A stretch of DNA of 64,000 bases from Clostridia bacterium UC5.1-1C12 (GCA_001305055.1 BBZX01000004.1:124001-188000), one strand, 5' to 3'; numbered from the stretch's first letter, positions 19,971 to 30,115 are shown. Made by a program: numbers and translations. Notes: generated by a model not told the origin, from the letters alone.

Positions 19971-20581
19971 ATGCCTAAAATCGCCTATTCTGAAATGGAT
20001 CGCAATAAAATCAAGGAAGACCTGATAGAAACAGGTCTGGAACTGTTTTCTAAACAAGGGATTCAGCATACAACGGCTGAGCAAATATACACCCGTGTCG
20101 GAATTTCAAGAACCTTCTTTTACACCTTTTCCCGGCAAAAGAGGATTTGGTTATACAGGTCTTTTATTGTCAGCAGCCAAAAATCCTGGCATATGCGCAA
20201 AATCTGATGGATGATCAATCGCTGAGCTGGCACGATAAAATCAATCATTTTCTTCATGATTTCTGTTATGGCGGACAAGGTCATTTCACAATCATGAGTG
20301 TGGAGGAACAGCAGTCACTCTCCAAGTGTCTTTCCGGTGAAAAGCGCAAAGAATTTCAGACAACAAGGCTGACATTTTTCAAAGAAGTGCTGAATGTCTT
20401 TGAAATTGATGCAGATATACAGACCACAAAGCTGCTTGGCAATTTAGTATTCTCTGCGGCTATCTTATACAAAGCGATTCCGGACACACTGCCATTCTTA
20501 TTTTCCGATGCAGCTGATGATTTGGCAGAATTTCAAATTAATCACATATTTGAATACATGAAAACGCTGCATCTATCATAA
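19971..20581 (+). CDS. TetR-family regulator (frameshifted)
   Basis: About 203 residues. HTH: TTAEQIYTRVGISRTFFYTFF. One more T in the T run 20127-20130 restores the standard PAKEDLVIQVFYC after the helix; without it the frame ends at 20207. The C-terminal half is a helical ligand-binding domain with no assigned family. RBS GGGAGGATATGCC precedes ATG 19971. It lies 170 bp after the ABC exporter with a terminator between. It may regulate the exporter or the gene that follows; neither is shown. Confidence 0.85.
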
Positions 20582-20602
20582 ATCACAAGGAGGAATAACA
20601 TT

Positions 20603-21088
20603 ATGGGATTATTCAACAAATTTTTTAAAGGGCCTGAGATTGATCAGACCAAGAGTGAAGCGAACCGCAGCAAGATGCGTGCCCGCTTTGATCAAGTTGT
20701 GGAAAACGGTACCGAATACAAGCTGGCTGCCGGCTACACCGAAGATGTAAGCCGTTTTAACTATGGCCTGGTTCACGGCAGCAAATCAAAAATCGGCAGC
20801 TTGATTGTCGGCTGGAATGAACAAAACGAGACAATTGTTGTAGTACCTGCAACACCTGACCTTGATGAATGCGGCAGTCCAATCTACTATCGGCGCTCAG
20901 AAATTTATAAGGCATACCGCAATAAATATCCAACCGATGCCTTTATCATCTATCCGGATAAGAAAGGCTACATTGCAATCAATATTTTTGAGTGGCTGGA
21001 AGATGAAAGCTTATATATTTATGTTGATCAAGAGGATGAGGCGAAGGCCTTTACAGATTTCTTTATGAATCACTTTAAGACAAAGTAA
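20603..21088 (+). CDS. Hypothetical protein, 161 residues
   Basis: I do not recognise this protein. It is soluble, with no signal peptide or membrane helix, begins GLFNKFFKGPEIDQTK and holds a strand-rich core (SLIVGWNEQNETIVVVPATP, FIIYPDKKGYIAINIFEWL) and a charged C-terminal helix. RBS AAGGAGG precedes ATG 20603, 21 bp after the TetR stop, so the two genes are probably one transcript. The unbroken frame, strong RBS and normal codon use support a real gene. Function unknown. Confidence 0.75.
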   Translation: MGLFNKFFKGPEIDQTKSEANRSKMRARFDQVVENGTEYKLAAGYTEDVSRFNYGLVHGSKSKIGSLIVGWNEQNETIVVVPATPDLDECGSPIYYRRSEIYKAYRNKYPTDAFIIYPDKKGYIAINIFEWLEDESLYIYVDQEDEAKAFTDFFMNHFKTK

Positions 21089-21372
21089 GATTTACAGTTC
21101 ATATAAATAACATCCATATGTGGATACTTATTCTGGCTGATCTTGAAGAAATGATGAAACTAGTACAGGAAGCCAGTAAGGCTGCGTCCGAACGGTTAAT
21201 CAATATTTCGAAAATTAGGAATCAAGATTGTTTCAGCCTGTGATATCCCTTTTAAAATGGATACATAAAATTTAAGAAGGACATCGTATCTTGCGGTGTC
21301 CTTTGTGTCATATCATACAAGAAATTAAAATCAGAAGGTGCTACAATAGTGAATATTGAAAGGAGGTTCAGC
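21089..21372 (+). other. Intergenic region with hairpin, no convincing gene
   Basis: A 41-codon frame from ATG 21118 (ending at 21243) has no RBS and resembles nothing known. AAGGACATCG (21277-21286) pairs with CGGTGTCCTT (21294-21303) as a 10-bp stem with one wobble, probably the terminator of the preceding gene although the T run is poor. The rest shows nothing else. Confidence 0.55.
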
Positions 21373-22215
21373 ATGTCTCAAATACAGGAACAGCGTCATG
21401 TCTATTATGATCATGACTTGGATATAGAAGCCTATAACCTCAGCGGCATCGTTCAGAAATTTCCTAATCATTTTCATGAATATTATGTCATAGGCTTTGT
21501 CGAGGGAGGCAGCCGGCATCTTTGGTGCAAGGGTGAGGAATATGATCTGTCGGTGGGTGATCTGATTCTTTTTAATCCTCGTGATAATCATTACTGCGCA
21601 CCGATCAATGGGGAGATACTGGATTATCGAGCCGTAAATATTAATCCTGAAATCATGGTTAAGATGGCAGGTGAAATCACCGGTAAGGAATTTACTCCTT
21701 ATTTCATACACAATGTCATTTATCAAAGTGATATTACTCGTTCATTAAACGATTTATATAATGCGATATTAACTCATGCCCCTAAGCTTGAAAAGGAGGA
21801 AGCCTTCTTTTTCCTGCTGGATCAAGTATTTCAAGAGCATGTCATGCCCTTTGATGAAGTCAGCATCAGTGAACCTGATCAGCAAATTAAATACCTTTGT
21901 ACCTATATGGAAGAGCATTATTCAGAGAATATTCAACTTGACGATTTAGTGGCAATGACTAATTTCAGTAAATCATATCTTTTGAGATCATTTACGCGTC
22001 AAATCGGTGTATCACCTTACCGCTATCTGCAGACAATCCGAATTGACCGAGCTAAAAAACTGTTGGAAGAGGGCATCTTACCAATTGATGCGGCAGTGAT
22101 TACTGGTTTTGCGGATCAAAGTCACTTTACGAATTTCTTTAAAGAATTTATCGGCTTGACACCGAAGCAATATCAGCGGATATTTATCAATCCCGAGGGG
22201 AAGAAAAATGAGTGA
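21373..22215 (+). CDS. AraC-family regulator with N-terminal cupin domain
   Basis: 280 residues from ATG 21373, chosen because AAGGAGG sits 6 bp upstream; a longer frame would start at 21349. N-terminal cupin-like ligand pocket (HFHEYYVIGFVEGG, YDLSVGDLILFNPRDNHYC), then two HTH motifs (about 180-275) with LDDLVAMTNFSKSYLLRSF and AVITGFADQSHFTNFFKEF and the conserved GLTPKQYQR. It overlaps the EamA transporter gene by 8 bp, so it probably controls that transporter and the small DUF2000 gene as one unit. The effector is unknown. Confidence 0.92.
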   Translation: MSQIQEQRHVYYDHDLDIEAYNLSGIVQKFPNHFHEYYVIGFVEGGSRHLWCKGEEYDLSVGDLILFNPRDNHYCAPINGEILDYRAVNINPEIMVKMAGEITGKEFTPYFIHNVIYQSDITRSLNDLYNAILTHAPKLEKEEAFFFLLDQVFQEHVMPFDEVSISEPDQQIKYLCTYMEEHYSENIQLDDLVAMTNFSKSYLLRSFTRQIGVSPYRYLQTIRIDRAKKLLEEGILPIDAAVITGFADQSHFTNFFKEFIGLTPKQYQRIFINPEGKKNE

Positions 22216-23088
22216 TCAAGCAAAAGGACATCTGTTCGCATTCATTACGATTCTTATCTGGGGAACAACTTTTATTTCTACTAAGGTGCTGCTAGTTCAT
22301 TTTACACCGATTGAAATTCTTTTTATCCGCTTTTTGATTGGCATATGTACCTTATGGCTGGTCTGCCCGCATAAGCTTAAACTTACTGATCCGCGGCAGG
22401 AATATACCTTTGCGGCAGCTGGTTTGTGCGGCATCACCCTGTATTACTTATTAGAAAACATTGCGCTGACTTATACACAGGCGGCGAATGTCGGAGTCAT
22501 ACTTTCAATCGCACCCTTCTTTACGGTTATCTTCAGCTGTCTGTTTCTGCATGATCAACGGCCAGGCTTACGCTTCTTCTTAGGCTTTTTGATCGCTATG
22601 GCCGGTATCGCCTTAATCAGCTTCAGTAATGCCGCTTTGGAATTGAATCCGATGGGCGATCTGCTTGCGGTTGCGGCCGCTTGTATCTGGCTGCCTATTC
22701 AACGCTGACCAAGAAAATCAGCGGCTTTGGCTACACCACGATTCAAACTACGCGCCGAACATTCTTTTACGGTTTGATCTTCATGCTGCCGATCATATTC
22801 TTTACCGGTTTTCAAATGGAGTTGGAAAGTCTTGCCGATCCGCAGAATTTGTTTAATCTGTTTTTCCTCGGCTTAGGAGCATCAGCGCTTTGTTTTGTTA
22901 CTTGGAACAGTGCTGTAAATACGCTGGGGCCAATCAGAACTAGTGTCTATATCTACATGGTACCGGTAATTACGACTGCAGCCGCTGCCCTCATCCTTCA
23001 TGAAACGATTGCTTGGCAGATGCTGGCCGGTATACTGCTTACATTACTCGGTCTATTCTTATCTGAAAAACACAAAAAGGAGAATTAA
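22208..23088 (+). CDS. EamA/DMT-superfamily transporter (frameshifted)
   Basis: About 293 residues with ten expected membrane helices in two EamA repeats: GTTFISTKVLLVHFTPIEILFIRF in the first and FLGLGASALCFVTWNSAVNTLG in the second. The frame breaks at GG 22689-22690; a third G gives ACIWAAYSTLTKKISG. These carriers move small metabolites across the membrane, mostly outward. It is coupled to the AraC gene and 3 bp before the DUF2000 gene. Substrate unknown. Confidence 0.9.
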
Positions 23089-23091
23089 CTT

Positions 23092-23514
23092 ATGGATATC
23101 AACAACAATAAATGCGTGATGGTGCTTGATGCTGAACTGCCGCTTGGGTTATTAGCCAATACATCAGCGATTCTAGGTTTCACAATGGGAAAATTACTGC
23201 CGGAGATGGCAGGCCCTGATGTCATTGATAAAAGCGGCAAGCCGCATTTGGGAATCATTGCGGTACCAATTCCCATTTTAAAAGGCGATAAAGAAATTGT
23301 ACGCATGATTCGTGAAAAACTCTATCAGACTGAATATTCAGAGGTTGTAGCTGTTGATTTCTTTGATGCCGCGCAATGCTGTAACCATTATGATGAATTT
23401 ATTGAAAAAATGGCCGGGATTGAAGAATCTGAACTTAATTATATGGGTGTTGCTTTATTCGGCCCTAAAAAACTAGTTAATAAGCTTACCGGCTCAATGC
23501 CGTTGCTGCGATAA
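23092..23514 (+). CDS. DUF2000 family protein
   Basis: 140 residues. The beginning CVMVLDAELPLGLLANTSAILG and the later KPHLGIIAVPIPIL match DUF2000, a small cytosolic family with a fold related to peptidyl-tRNA hydrolase. Activity is unknown. It stands with AraC and EamA genes in one strand block (AAGGAG RBS, 3 bp after the transporter stop) and is followed by a strong terminator, which fits a three-gene operon. Confidence 0.8.
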   Translation: MDINNNKCVMVLDAELPLGLLANTSAILGFTMGKLLPEMAGPDVIDKSGKPHLGIIAVPIPILKGDKEIVRMIREKLYQTEYSEVVAVDFFDAAQCCNHYDEFIEKMAGIEESELNYMGVALFGPKKLVNKLTGSMPLLR

Positions 23515-23518
23515 AAAA

Positions 23519-23548
23519 CCTCAGGTCACATGCCTGAGGCTTATTTTT
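23519..23548. terminator. Bidirectional terminator
   Basis: CCTCAGG (23519-23525) and CCTGAGG (23533-23539) form a perfect stem, with A6 before and TTATTTTTAT after. It ends the AraC-EamA-DUF2000 operon and also the leftward sulfatase operon. Confidence 0.9.
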
Positions 23549-23550
23549 AT

Positions 23551-24213
23551 TTAAAATAGGATGCTTCGATCAAATTCAGTAAAATCACGGATTATTCCAT
23601 CAACACCCAGTTCTTTGAAGCGCGCATCCTTGCTTTCATCACCTAAAGCTATGACTGCCGCTTGAACGGCTTTGCCAAACTGAATACCGGATATACTGTC
23701 CTCTACAATTACTGATTCTTCGACCAGAATACCGATCAGCTCAGCAGCTGTTTTAAACATTGAAATCTTATTTTCATGACTGCCGTCATCATAAACGATC
23801 TTATCAGGATCAAACCAATTCGCTAGTTGGAAATGTTCCACAAAGAAATCGATATTCGGTTTAATCGAAGCGCTGGCAATATTCATCGGAACATTGTGTG
23901 CCTTTAAGTCATTTAGAAGCTCAATGACACCCGGTGCAAGCCTGAAGCTTTCCGGATTCTCAAGACACATCTGACGATAGCTTGCTTCCTTTTCCTCAGA
24001 TAACTGACGGGAATAATCATCATCAATCGGATGTGTGAAAATCATTTCCAGCACCTGTTTATTGTTGCGGCCGTGCATTTTAGATGTCAGTTCCTCATGA
24101 CTCATCGGTACACCGCGCAGCTTTTCAGACATCGCGTTCCAAGCTAATTCATGATAGTGACTGTCCCAAAACAAGGTTCCGTTAAAATCAAAGAGAATCC
24201 CTTTTTTCTTCAT
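23551..24213 (-). CDS. HAD-superfamily phosphatase, beta-phosphoglucomutase-like
   Basis: 220 residues. Motif I is GILFDFNGTLFWDS, in which Asn replaces the usual second Asp of DxDGT (DFNGT). This variant is common in some HAD groups but may weaken phosphatase activity. Motif II MNIASASIKPN, motif IV VIVEDSISGIQFGK. Last gene of the leftward sulfatase/PTS operon, 8 bp after the sulfatase stop, so it probably handles a sugar phosphate released after import and desulfation. Confidence 0.85.
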   Translation of the reverse strand: MKKKGILFDFNGTLFWDSHYHELAWNAMSEKLRGVPMSHEELTSKMHGRNNKQVLEMIFTHPIDDDYSRQLSEEKEASYRQMCLENPESFRLAPGVIELLNDLKAHNVPMNIASASIKPNIDFFVEHFQLANWFDPDKIVYDDGSHENKISMFKTAAELIGILVEESVIVEDSISGIQFGKAVQAAVIALGDESKDARFKELGVDGIIRDFTEFDRSILF

Positions 24214-24221
24214 TGCCTCAT

Positions 24222-25708
24222 CTACTCCTTTAAGCCAAGGCGCTGCTTCTGTTCCGCAGGTGCTTCATGCTCGTCCAGTGCCTTATCTAAAAGCTTGATA
24301 CAATATTCTTCAGCCTGATGATCAACACCGGCCAGATTGATTTTCTCCGCATAATCATTATCTAAATTAAATAGTTTAGTCGCTTTTACTTCGGACATAC
24401 CGCAGCTTACATTATCGATAATCGACGGTGCATTAACCGGTACACGGTAAAGCGGATAAGCTGTGCGTTTCAAATATCTGCCCATCTCAATCTGCGGCTC
24501 CAATCCCTTACCTAAGTATTTGCGGATCGTAGTTGGAATACATGTATATTCGTAACATGGTTTATTTTCGCTGTTTGGTGAACGCAGATAGACATAATGA
24601 CCGTCTGTCACATTCACTGCCATCGCATGATAACCAAATAAGGCATAGTTTTTTTCATAATGCTCTGAGTCATGAATCAGCTTCATCCATGAGCTTCCCT
24701 TTACACTGTCAGGGATTGCGATGTTGCTTGCTTCAAGAACCGTCGGCATGATATCGATATTCTGCGTAATTTTGGATATACGCTGACCGCCCAGCTCATT
24801 CTTTGGAAATTTCACAATCAGCGGCAGATGTGCAAGCTCATTATAAAGATGCATATAATTCTTACCGAAATAGTCTCTTTCCCCCAAGAAATAGCCATGA
24901 TCCGTTGTCATAATCACTAATGTATCCTCGTACATATCGAGTTCCTTCAACTGATCAATCAGCTTGCCGAACCATCTATCCGTCATCGTCAGCAGTGCTG
25001 CATAGCGTTTTTGAATATAATCCACAGCATCATCAGGCACATTAACACGATCATAATCCGGGATTTCAAAATACTCACGGTCAAGCTTGGTATCTGCATA
25101 CAGCTTCATGTATTCTTCCGGTACATCAAATGGTTCATGCGGATCAAACGCCTCAACCATCAAGAAAAAATCATCCTTGCCCTGATTATCCTTCAGCCAG
25201 TCACAAGCTGACGCAAAGGTTCTTGGTGACGGATATTCCTCTTCCATCGGCCATTTGGTACGGTTCCATTGATATTGACGTCTTACTTTGCCATAAGAAC
25301 TCTTAGGCATCGTTGGATCATCAATTCTCGATATCCATGGATCGCCTTCCTGACCGCGGTGATAATCCCATGTATTAAATTGCTGCACATAGCCTTCACC
25401 GCCTAAACGGAAGTAATGGCAATGATCGGTTGTGATATGAGTAAATATATCATGCTCCTTTAATACAGAAGGTAATGTTACATCAAAAGGTTCAATCGGC
25501 CCCATGAACGCTCCAAGAAATTTAGACGGCCGCACAAGATATCACGGCGCGCCGGCATACATGGCGCTGATCCGATCCAGTGCTGGTCAAAGGTTGTAGC
25601 TTCCTTTGAGAAGCTTAGGATATTAGGTGTCTTAACAAATGTCTCAGGATTATAACAGGAGAGCATTTGTCTCCTGAGTGTATCCATCAATATTACAACT
25701 GTTCTCAT
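24222..25708 (-). CDS. Type I sulfatase (frameshifted)
   Basis: About 495 residues. N-terminal metal-ligand Asp in VVILMDTLRRQML, then the formylglycine site in SAPCMPARRDIL (C-x-P-x-R), with the cysteine that is converted to formylglycine. Downstream TTDHGYFLGERDYFGK provides the second metal site. Adding one G near 25500-25503 joins the first 76 residues to the rest (ERSWGPIEPFDV). No signal peptide, so it acts in the cytosol, as expected if sulfated sugars enter through the PTS. It follows EIID by 4 bp in a PTS operon. Being an anaerobic cysteine-type sulfatase it needs the anSME at 32.3 kb. Confidence 0.9.
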
Positions 25709-25712
25709 TTAA

Positions 25713-26531
25713 TTATGCTAAAATGCCGACCCATGATAATGCGATACAAGCAACCAGCACCCCGAGGATGACCCAAGCTGTATTTTTACCATTGGATTTC
25801 TTAATAAATAAGTAGCAGATCAATACCAAAATTACCGGCAGCAAGCAAGGCAGAACCTTATCTAATTGTTCCTGCAATGCAATCGATCCTTCACCTGAAG
25901 CAATCGTAATACCTGTAGCAACCTTAACGGTTGTTGGAATCAGACCGCCGACAACGACAACACCTAATACATTCGCGAAATTAGCAAGACGGTCAAAAAT
26001 CTGCAGACCGCCGATGCCGCCTTCAGCACCTAATAGAGAAACACCTTTTTCATAACCTAAATGCAAACCATAATATTTTAAAGGCCAATAAAGCAGGTTA
26101 ATCATTAAGAACATAACAATCGGACCGATAATGCTGCCGTTGGCTACGCACATTGAAGCACCGATACTGCCGGCAATTGGGAACCAAGTCAGGTTCAGCA
26201 TACTGTCGCCTAAACCAGCGAACGGGCCCATCAAACCTGTCTTAATCGCTACTACTGAATCTTTATGATCTTCATCTGTACTTTCTTCAAGTGCAGCCGT
26301 GATTCCTAAGATAAAAGGTATCGCAATTGGATGTGTATTGAAATACTCAAGATGACGCTGCATTGCATGTACGCGTTCTTCCTTTGGGCGATCGCCGTAC
26401 AATTCTTTTAATACCGGAGCAAAATCATAAGTTAAGCTTAAGCTTTGCATACGTTCATAATTGTGTGAAAACTGAGTAGTCTGTGTTCTCCATAATACTT
26501 TATTTAAAGTTTTCTTAGTAATTTTACCCAT
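25713..26531 (-). CDS. PTS EIID, mannose family (second system)
   Basis: 272 residues, unbroken. TKKTLNKVLWRTQTTQFSHNYERMQ and EEVHAMQRHLEYFNTHP-like residues mark the N-terminal part, and TGLMGPFAGLGDSMLNLTWFP the conserved GLMGP block. Overlaps EIIC by one base (TAATG). Followed 4 bp later by the sulfatase gene, a link that suggests the system carries a sulfated sugar. Confidence 0.9.
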   Translation of the reverse strand: MGKITKKTLNKVLWRTQTTQFSHNYERMQSLSLTYDFAPVLKELYGDRPKEERVHAMQRHLEYFNTHPIAIPFILGITAALEESTDEDHKDSVVAIKTGLMGPFAGLGDSMLNLTWFPIAGSIGASMCVANGSIIGPIVMFLMINLLYWPLKYYGLHLGYEKGVSLLGAEGGIGGLQIFDRLANFANVLGVVVVGGLIPTTVKVATGITIASGEGSIALQEQLDKVLPCLLPVILVLICYLFIKKSNGKNTAWVILGVLVACIALSWVGILA

Positions 26532-27331
26532 TATAGATCATACTCTCCTTCCTCATCGGTTCCCGTTGTATTGCTTACAGCAGCTCCGGCAGGTCTGGTC
26601 ATGATCAAATCATAAAGACCGGCAACAACAGCACCAATCAAGGCAACAGCAAGGGTTGGAAGTCCCATATAAGCAGATAATACGAAGCCTAAAATTAGGA
26701 ACATCCACATATTTTTCTTCATCATCATCGTTAACAGCATTGCAAGACCAACAGCTGGAATTGCCTTAGAAGCAACGTTGAAGCCAGTTAGGATCTCAGC
26801 CGGAATTGCAGCCAGAATCGCATCGATAGTATTAGCACCTAAATAGCAAGCAATGAATACAGGTACGGCACGGCTTAAGAAGAAGAACAAGCCGCCTAAG
26901 TAATGAAGCGGCGTGATCTTATCAAAATCACCGCTCAGCGCTACATTATCTGCAGCATGCACTAATGAAATATTCGTTGTCATAATCAGCATGTTGATCT
27001 GCTGAACAAGCATTGCTGTTGGTACTGCCACAGCTACTGCCGTAGCGATTGCTGTTTCAATATTTGCACCAGACATAATAGCAATAGAAGCACCTACTAC
27101 TGTACCAGAAATTACATCAGGAGGTACATAGGCTCCAATATTGTTTACACCAAGCCACATTAATTCAAGTGTTGCACCAATAATAATTGCAGTTGTCATA
27201 TCCCCTAAGATAATACCAACGCCAACTGACGCAAGAAGCGGTTTTCTAAAGCCTAAATGCGGACCAAACTGATCCAATGCGCAAAGTCCTGCCCATAATG
27301 CCAGAAGCAGTGACTGAACCAAGATTCCCAT
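26531..27331 (-). CDS. PTS EIIC, mannose family (second system)
   Basis: 266 residues with many hydrophobic helices. The N-terminus has LLLALWAGLCALDQFGPH and the conserved loop IGAYVPPDVISGTVVGAS, as in EIIC-Man/Sor/Aga proteins. It begins 2 bp after the EIIB stop with AGGAGG upstream. Forms the sugar-conducting unit with EIID. Confidence 0.92.
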   Translation of the reverse strand: MGILVQSLLLALWAGLCALDQFGPHLGFRKPLLASVGVGIILGDMTTAIIIGATLELMWLGVNNIGAYVPPDVISGTVVGASIAIMSGANIETAIATAVAVAVPTAMLVQQINMLIMTTNISLVHAADNVALSGDFDKITPLHYLGGLFFFLSRAVPVFIACYLGANTIDAILAAIPAEILTGFNVASKAIPAVGLAMLLTMMMKKNMWMFLILGFVLSAYMGLPTLAVALIGAVVAGLYDLIMTRPAGAAVSNTTGTDEEGEYDL

Positions 27332-27333
27332 GG

Positions 27334-27822
27334 TTAATCCTCCTTATAGTTTTTAAGTAAATCAACAAACATCATTTTTTCATCACGAGTTGTTGTCTGC
27401 ATCGTTACCGATACGTGTTCATTATTGATCAAACCATCAAAAGCAGCCTTTTCTTCTGGCGTTACTGACACATTCTTATGCAGGCGCACACGCTGATCGT
27501 TAAAACGCATGCCGCTGACATTCATCTCGCTGAATTCAAATCCATTCTGTTTGCATTTTAATGCATCGATTGGAGATGTAAACAGAATCATTGTCACTTT
27601 TTTAATTGTCGTCTTTTTCAGAACATCCAAGAATTGATCAACACCAAAGATGCTGACTTTAATTCCCGGTACCGCAAGTCCCGCAACTGATTTTTGAATC
27701 GGATCATTCGCAACCGCGTCATTAACAATAATTACTGACTCAATGCCATAATCCTTGATCCATGTAGTCGCAACCTGACCGTGAATTAAACGGTCATCAA
27801 TATTTACTAATCTTACTGCCAT
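27334..27822 (-). CDS. PTS EIIB, mannose family (second system)
   Basis: 162 residues; the phospho-accepting His lies in LVNIDDRLIHGQVATTW. Third domain block SEMNVSGMRFNDQRVRLHKNVSVT is typical. It lies 36 bp after the EIIA gene. Confidence 0.93.
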   Translation of the reverse strand: MAVRLVNIDDRLIHGQVATTWIKDYGIESVIIVNDAVANDPIQKSVAGLAVPGIKVSIFGVDQFLDVLKKTTIKKVTMILFTSPIDALKCKQNGFEFSEMNVSGMRFNDQRVRLHKNVSVTPEEKAAFDGLINNEHVSVTMQTTTRDEKMMFVDLLKNYKED

Positions 27823-27858
27823 TAATATAACCCCTTTCCAAACGCTTGTTTGTATGAC

Positions 27859-28290
27859 TTATAGATCGTCTATGTCGTCTTCATCGCTGTTCAGCGAAAC
27901 ATTAATTGGTGAAAGAGCAATGGCATGAGTAGCTTCAATCCGCTTCTTTGCCTCTTCACCACTTAAATCTCTGCAAAGCAATAAGTCGATCAATACCGGT
28001 AAACTCAATCCCGTATAGCCAATGATCTTCTTACCCTTCAGGATACAGCGGGAGACAGCATTGAAGGGTGTACCGCCGTAAATATCACATAATACGATAA
28101 TTTCCTTGCATGTTTCTGCCAGAGAGTCATAAGCAGCAGCTATTTCCTCTTCAAAAGCATCCAGTGATTTATCAACCGTAAGTGCCAGAGCAGTTACTTC
28201 TTCCTGTGGACCGACAATCATTTCTGCACTGCCTAACGCAGCTTTGGCGAATTCACCATGACTGACTAAAATGATTCCTAAATTACTCAT
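27859..28290 (-). CDS. PTS EIIA, mannose family (second system)
   Basis: 143 residues from ATG 28290, chosen because TAGGAGGAATA directly precedes it; a longer frame begins at 28359 but runs through the promoter and operator. MSNLGIILVSHGEFAKAAL puts the active His at about residue 11, as usual. First gene of the operon EIIA-EIIB-EIIC-EIID-sulfatase-HAD. Confidence 0.92.
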   Translation of the reverse strand: MSNLGIILVSHGEFAKAALGSAEMIVGPQEEVTALALTVDKSLDAFEEEIAAAYDSLAETCKEIIVLCDIYGGTPFNAVSRCILKGKKIIGYTGLSLPVLIDLLLCRDLSGEEAKKRIEATHAIALSPINVSLNSDEDDIDDL

Positions 28291-28312
28291 TATTCCTCCT
28301 ATCGAACCAATA

Positions 28313-28370
28313 TGTAAGCGCTTAATATTGTGTACATGGTTATTATATCGGCACTGCAAGCCTTGTTCAA
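28313..28370 (-). promoter_or_regulatory. Promoter and operator of the PTS-sulfatase operon
   Basis: Minus strand: TTGAAC (28370-28365) and TATAAT (28347-28342) with a 17-bp spacer. TGTAAGCGCTTAAT (28313-28326, written on the plus strand) lies about 10-20 bases past the start point. The core AAGCGCTT is shared with a second copy near 28616. The remainder of the gap to 28600 is AT-rich with no gene. Confidence 0.75.
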
Positions 28371-28615
28371 TGTATTTTTTTCTACTAAAAGTTGTTTATT
28401 TCACATAAAGTTTAAATATTTCATAATTTCCCAATTATAGAACATTTTGTTAATAAATTACATATCCAAATCTTAATAAAAATAGATTGATACTCAATAA
28501 TTTACATATTTTGCTAAATTTTTAAATAAATAGCAGATATTTTCTATTTTAAACGAAAAAAGCAGTTAAAATAATCCATGATATTTTTATTTTTTCACAT
28601 TTATAACTATTTAAT

Positions 28616-28636
28616 TGTAAGCGCTTTTAATATAAT
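28616..28636 (+). promoter_or_regulatory. Operator and -10 box of the divergent sulfatase gene
   Basis: TGTAAGCGCTTTTA (28616-28629) repeats the operator core of the divergent operon and lies directly before TATAAT (28631-28636), between -35 and -10. A LacI-family or CcpA regulator would block both transcripts. It differs from perfect cre in its last bases, so a dedicated LacI-type repressor is equally possible; none is encoded nearby. Confidence 0.65.
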
Positions 28637-28657
28637 AAAAGACAAAGGAGACTGGAT

Positions 28658-30111
28658 ATGAAAAACCTAATATAATTTTATTAATGTGCGATCAGCTCCG
28701 TGGTGATTGTTTATCCTTTGCCGATCATCCGGATGTAAAAACACCCTATCTTGATACGCTGGCTGCTGACGGCGCTTTCTTTGAAAATGGTTATAGTGCC
28801 TGTCCAAGCTGCATACCGGCACGCGCCGCGCTGCTTACCGGACGTTCTCAAACTAAACATGGCCGAGTAGGCTATCAGGATGGTGTCAATTGGAACTATG
28901 AGCATTATCTTGCTGAAGAATTAAGCAAAAATGGATATTATACACAATGTGTCGGCAAGATGCATGTCCATCCGCCTCGCCTGCTCTGCGGTTTTCAGGG
29001 TATGCGGCTGCATGATGGCTATATTGGTCACTACCGTAAGGCGGATACGCCTTATTGGATGCATCAGAATGTCAGCGATGATTATATGCGCTTTTTAAAA
29101 GATCATTTAGGTCATGATGCAGATGTAAATGCCAGCGGTGTAGAAAATAATTCATGGGTTACCCATCCATGGATCTATGAGGAACGTTATCACCCGACTA
29201 ACTGGGTTGTTGATGAAAGCATCCGCTTTTTAGAAACGCGGGATCGGACGAAGCCTTTCTTCTTAACTGCTTCCTTTGTCCGCCCTCACCCACCCTTTGA
29301 CGCACCGCAGTCCTATTATGACTTATATAAGGATAAACAGCTCCATGAACCGGCTCATGGCGATTGGGTCGATCCAAGCCTGACCGAACAATACGGCAGA
29401 GTATTGGATTCTGTGCATGGCTGCCGTGATGATGAAATGCGGCATCAGGCAATGGCTGGTTATTACGCATGTATCACTCATATTGATCATCAGATCGGCC
29501 GTTTGATTACCGCCTTGGAAAACGATGAAACTTATCATGATACAATCATTGTTTTCACTGCCGATCATGGCGAGATGCTGTTTGATAACAACTGCTTCCG
29601 CAAAGTACTTCCTTATGAGGGAAGCACTCACATACCAATGATCGTACATGTCGGTAAAAACATTAGGCAAATCACACCATTCAGAAGTGACAGTGTGGTT
29701 GAATTAAGAGATATTATGCCTACGCTGCTTGATTTTGCCGGCATCGCTATTCCTGAAACCGTAGACGGTATATCAATGGCACCGGAAATTATCGGTGAAC
29801 AGGGGCAGCACCGTGAATATCTGCACGGTGAACACAGCGGCGGTGTGCAGTCAAATCATTATATCGTTACCAGTCATGATAAATACATCTGGTTCTCCCA
29901 AACCGGCAGAGAGCAGTATTTCAGCCTTGACCAAGATCCTCGTGAGGAACACGATTTAATTCATGAGCAAGCATATCAAGAACGAATTCATACATTGCGT
30001 AACCATTTGATTAATGAATTGAAAGAGCGTGAAGAAGGTTATACTGACGGCAAACAGCTGCTTAAAGGAACTCCTAAAGCAACCCTTGACTGGCTGAAAA
30101 ACACAATTTAA
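28658..30111 (+). CDS. Type I sulfatase, cytoplasmic (frameshifted start)
   Basis: About 484 residues. One more A in AAAAA 28661-28665 after ATG 28658 gives MKKPNIILLMCDQLRGDCL, with RBS AAAGGAG upstream; otherwise the frame would have to start late at 28684. Formylglycine site SCIPARAALLTGRS (C-x-P-x-R), DHQIGRLITALE and VFTADHGEMLFDN metal and substrate regions. Resembles choline-sulfatase/heparan-type family members. No signal peptide. Divergent from the PTS-sulfatase operon with a shared operator core, so the two sulfatases belong to the same regulon. Terminated by a strong hairpin. Confidence 0.92.
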
Positions 30112-30115
30112 AACA

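Noticed and set aside
21118..21243. 41-residue open frame
   Set aside because: No RBS, no recognisable domain, ends among AT-rich sequence.
28291..28359. Longer start of the second EIIA gene
   Set aside because: It would cross the promoter and operator; ATG 28290 has TAGGAGGAATA.
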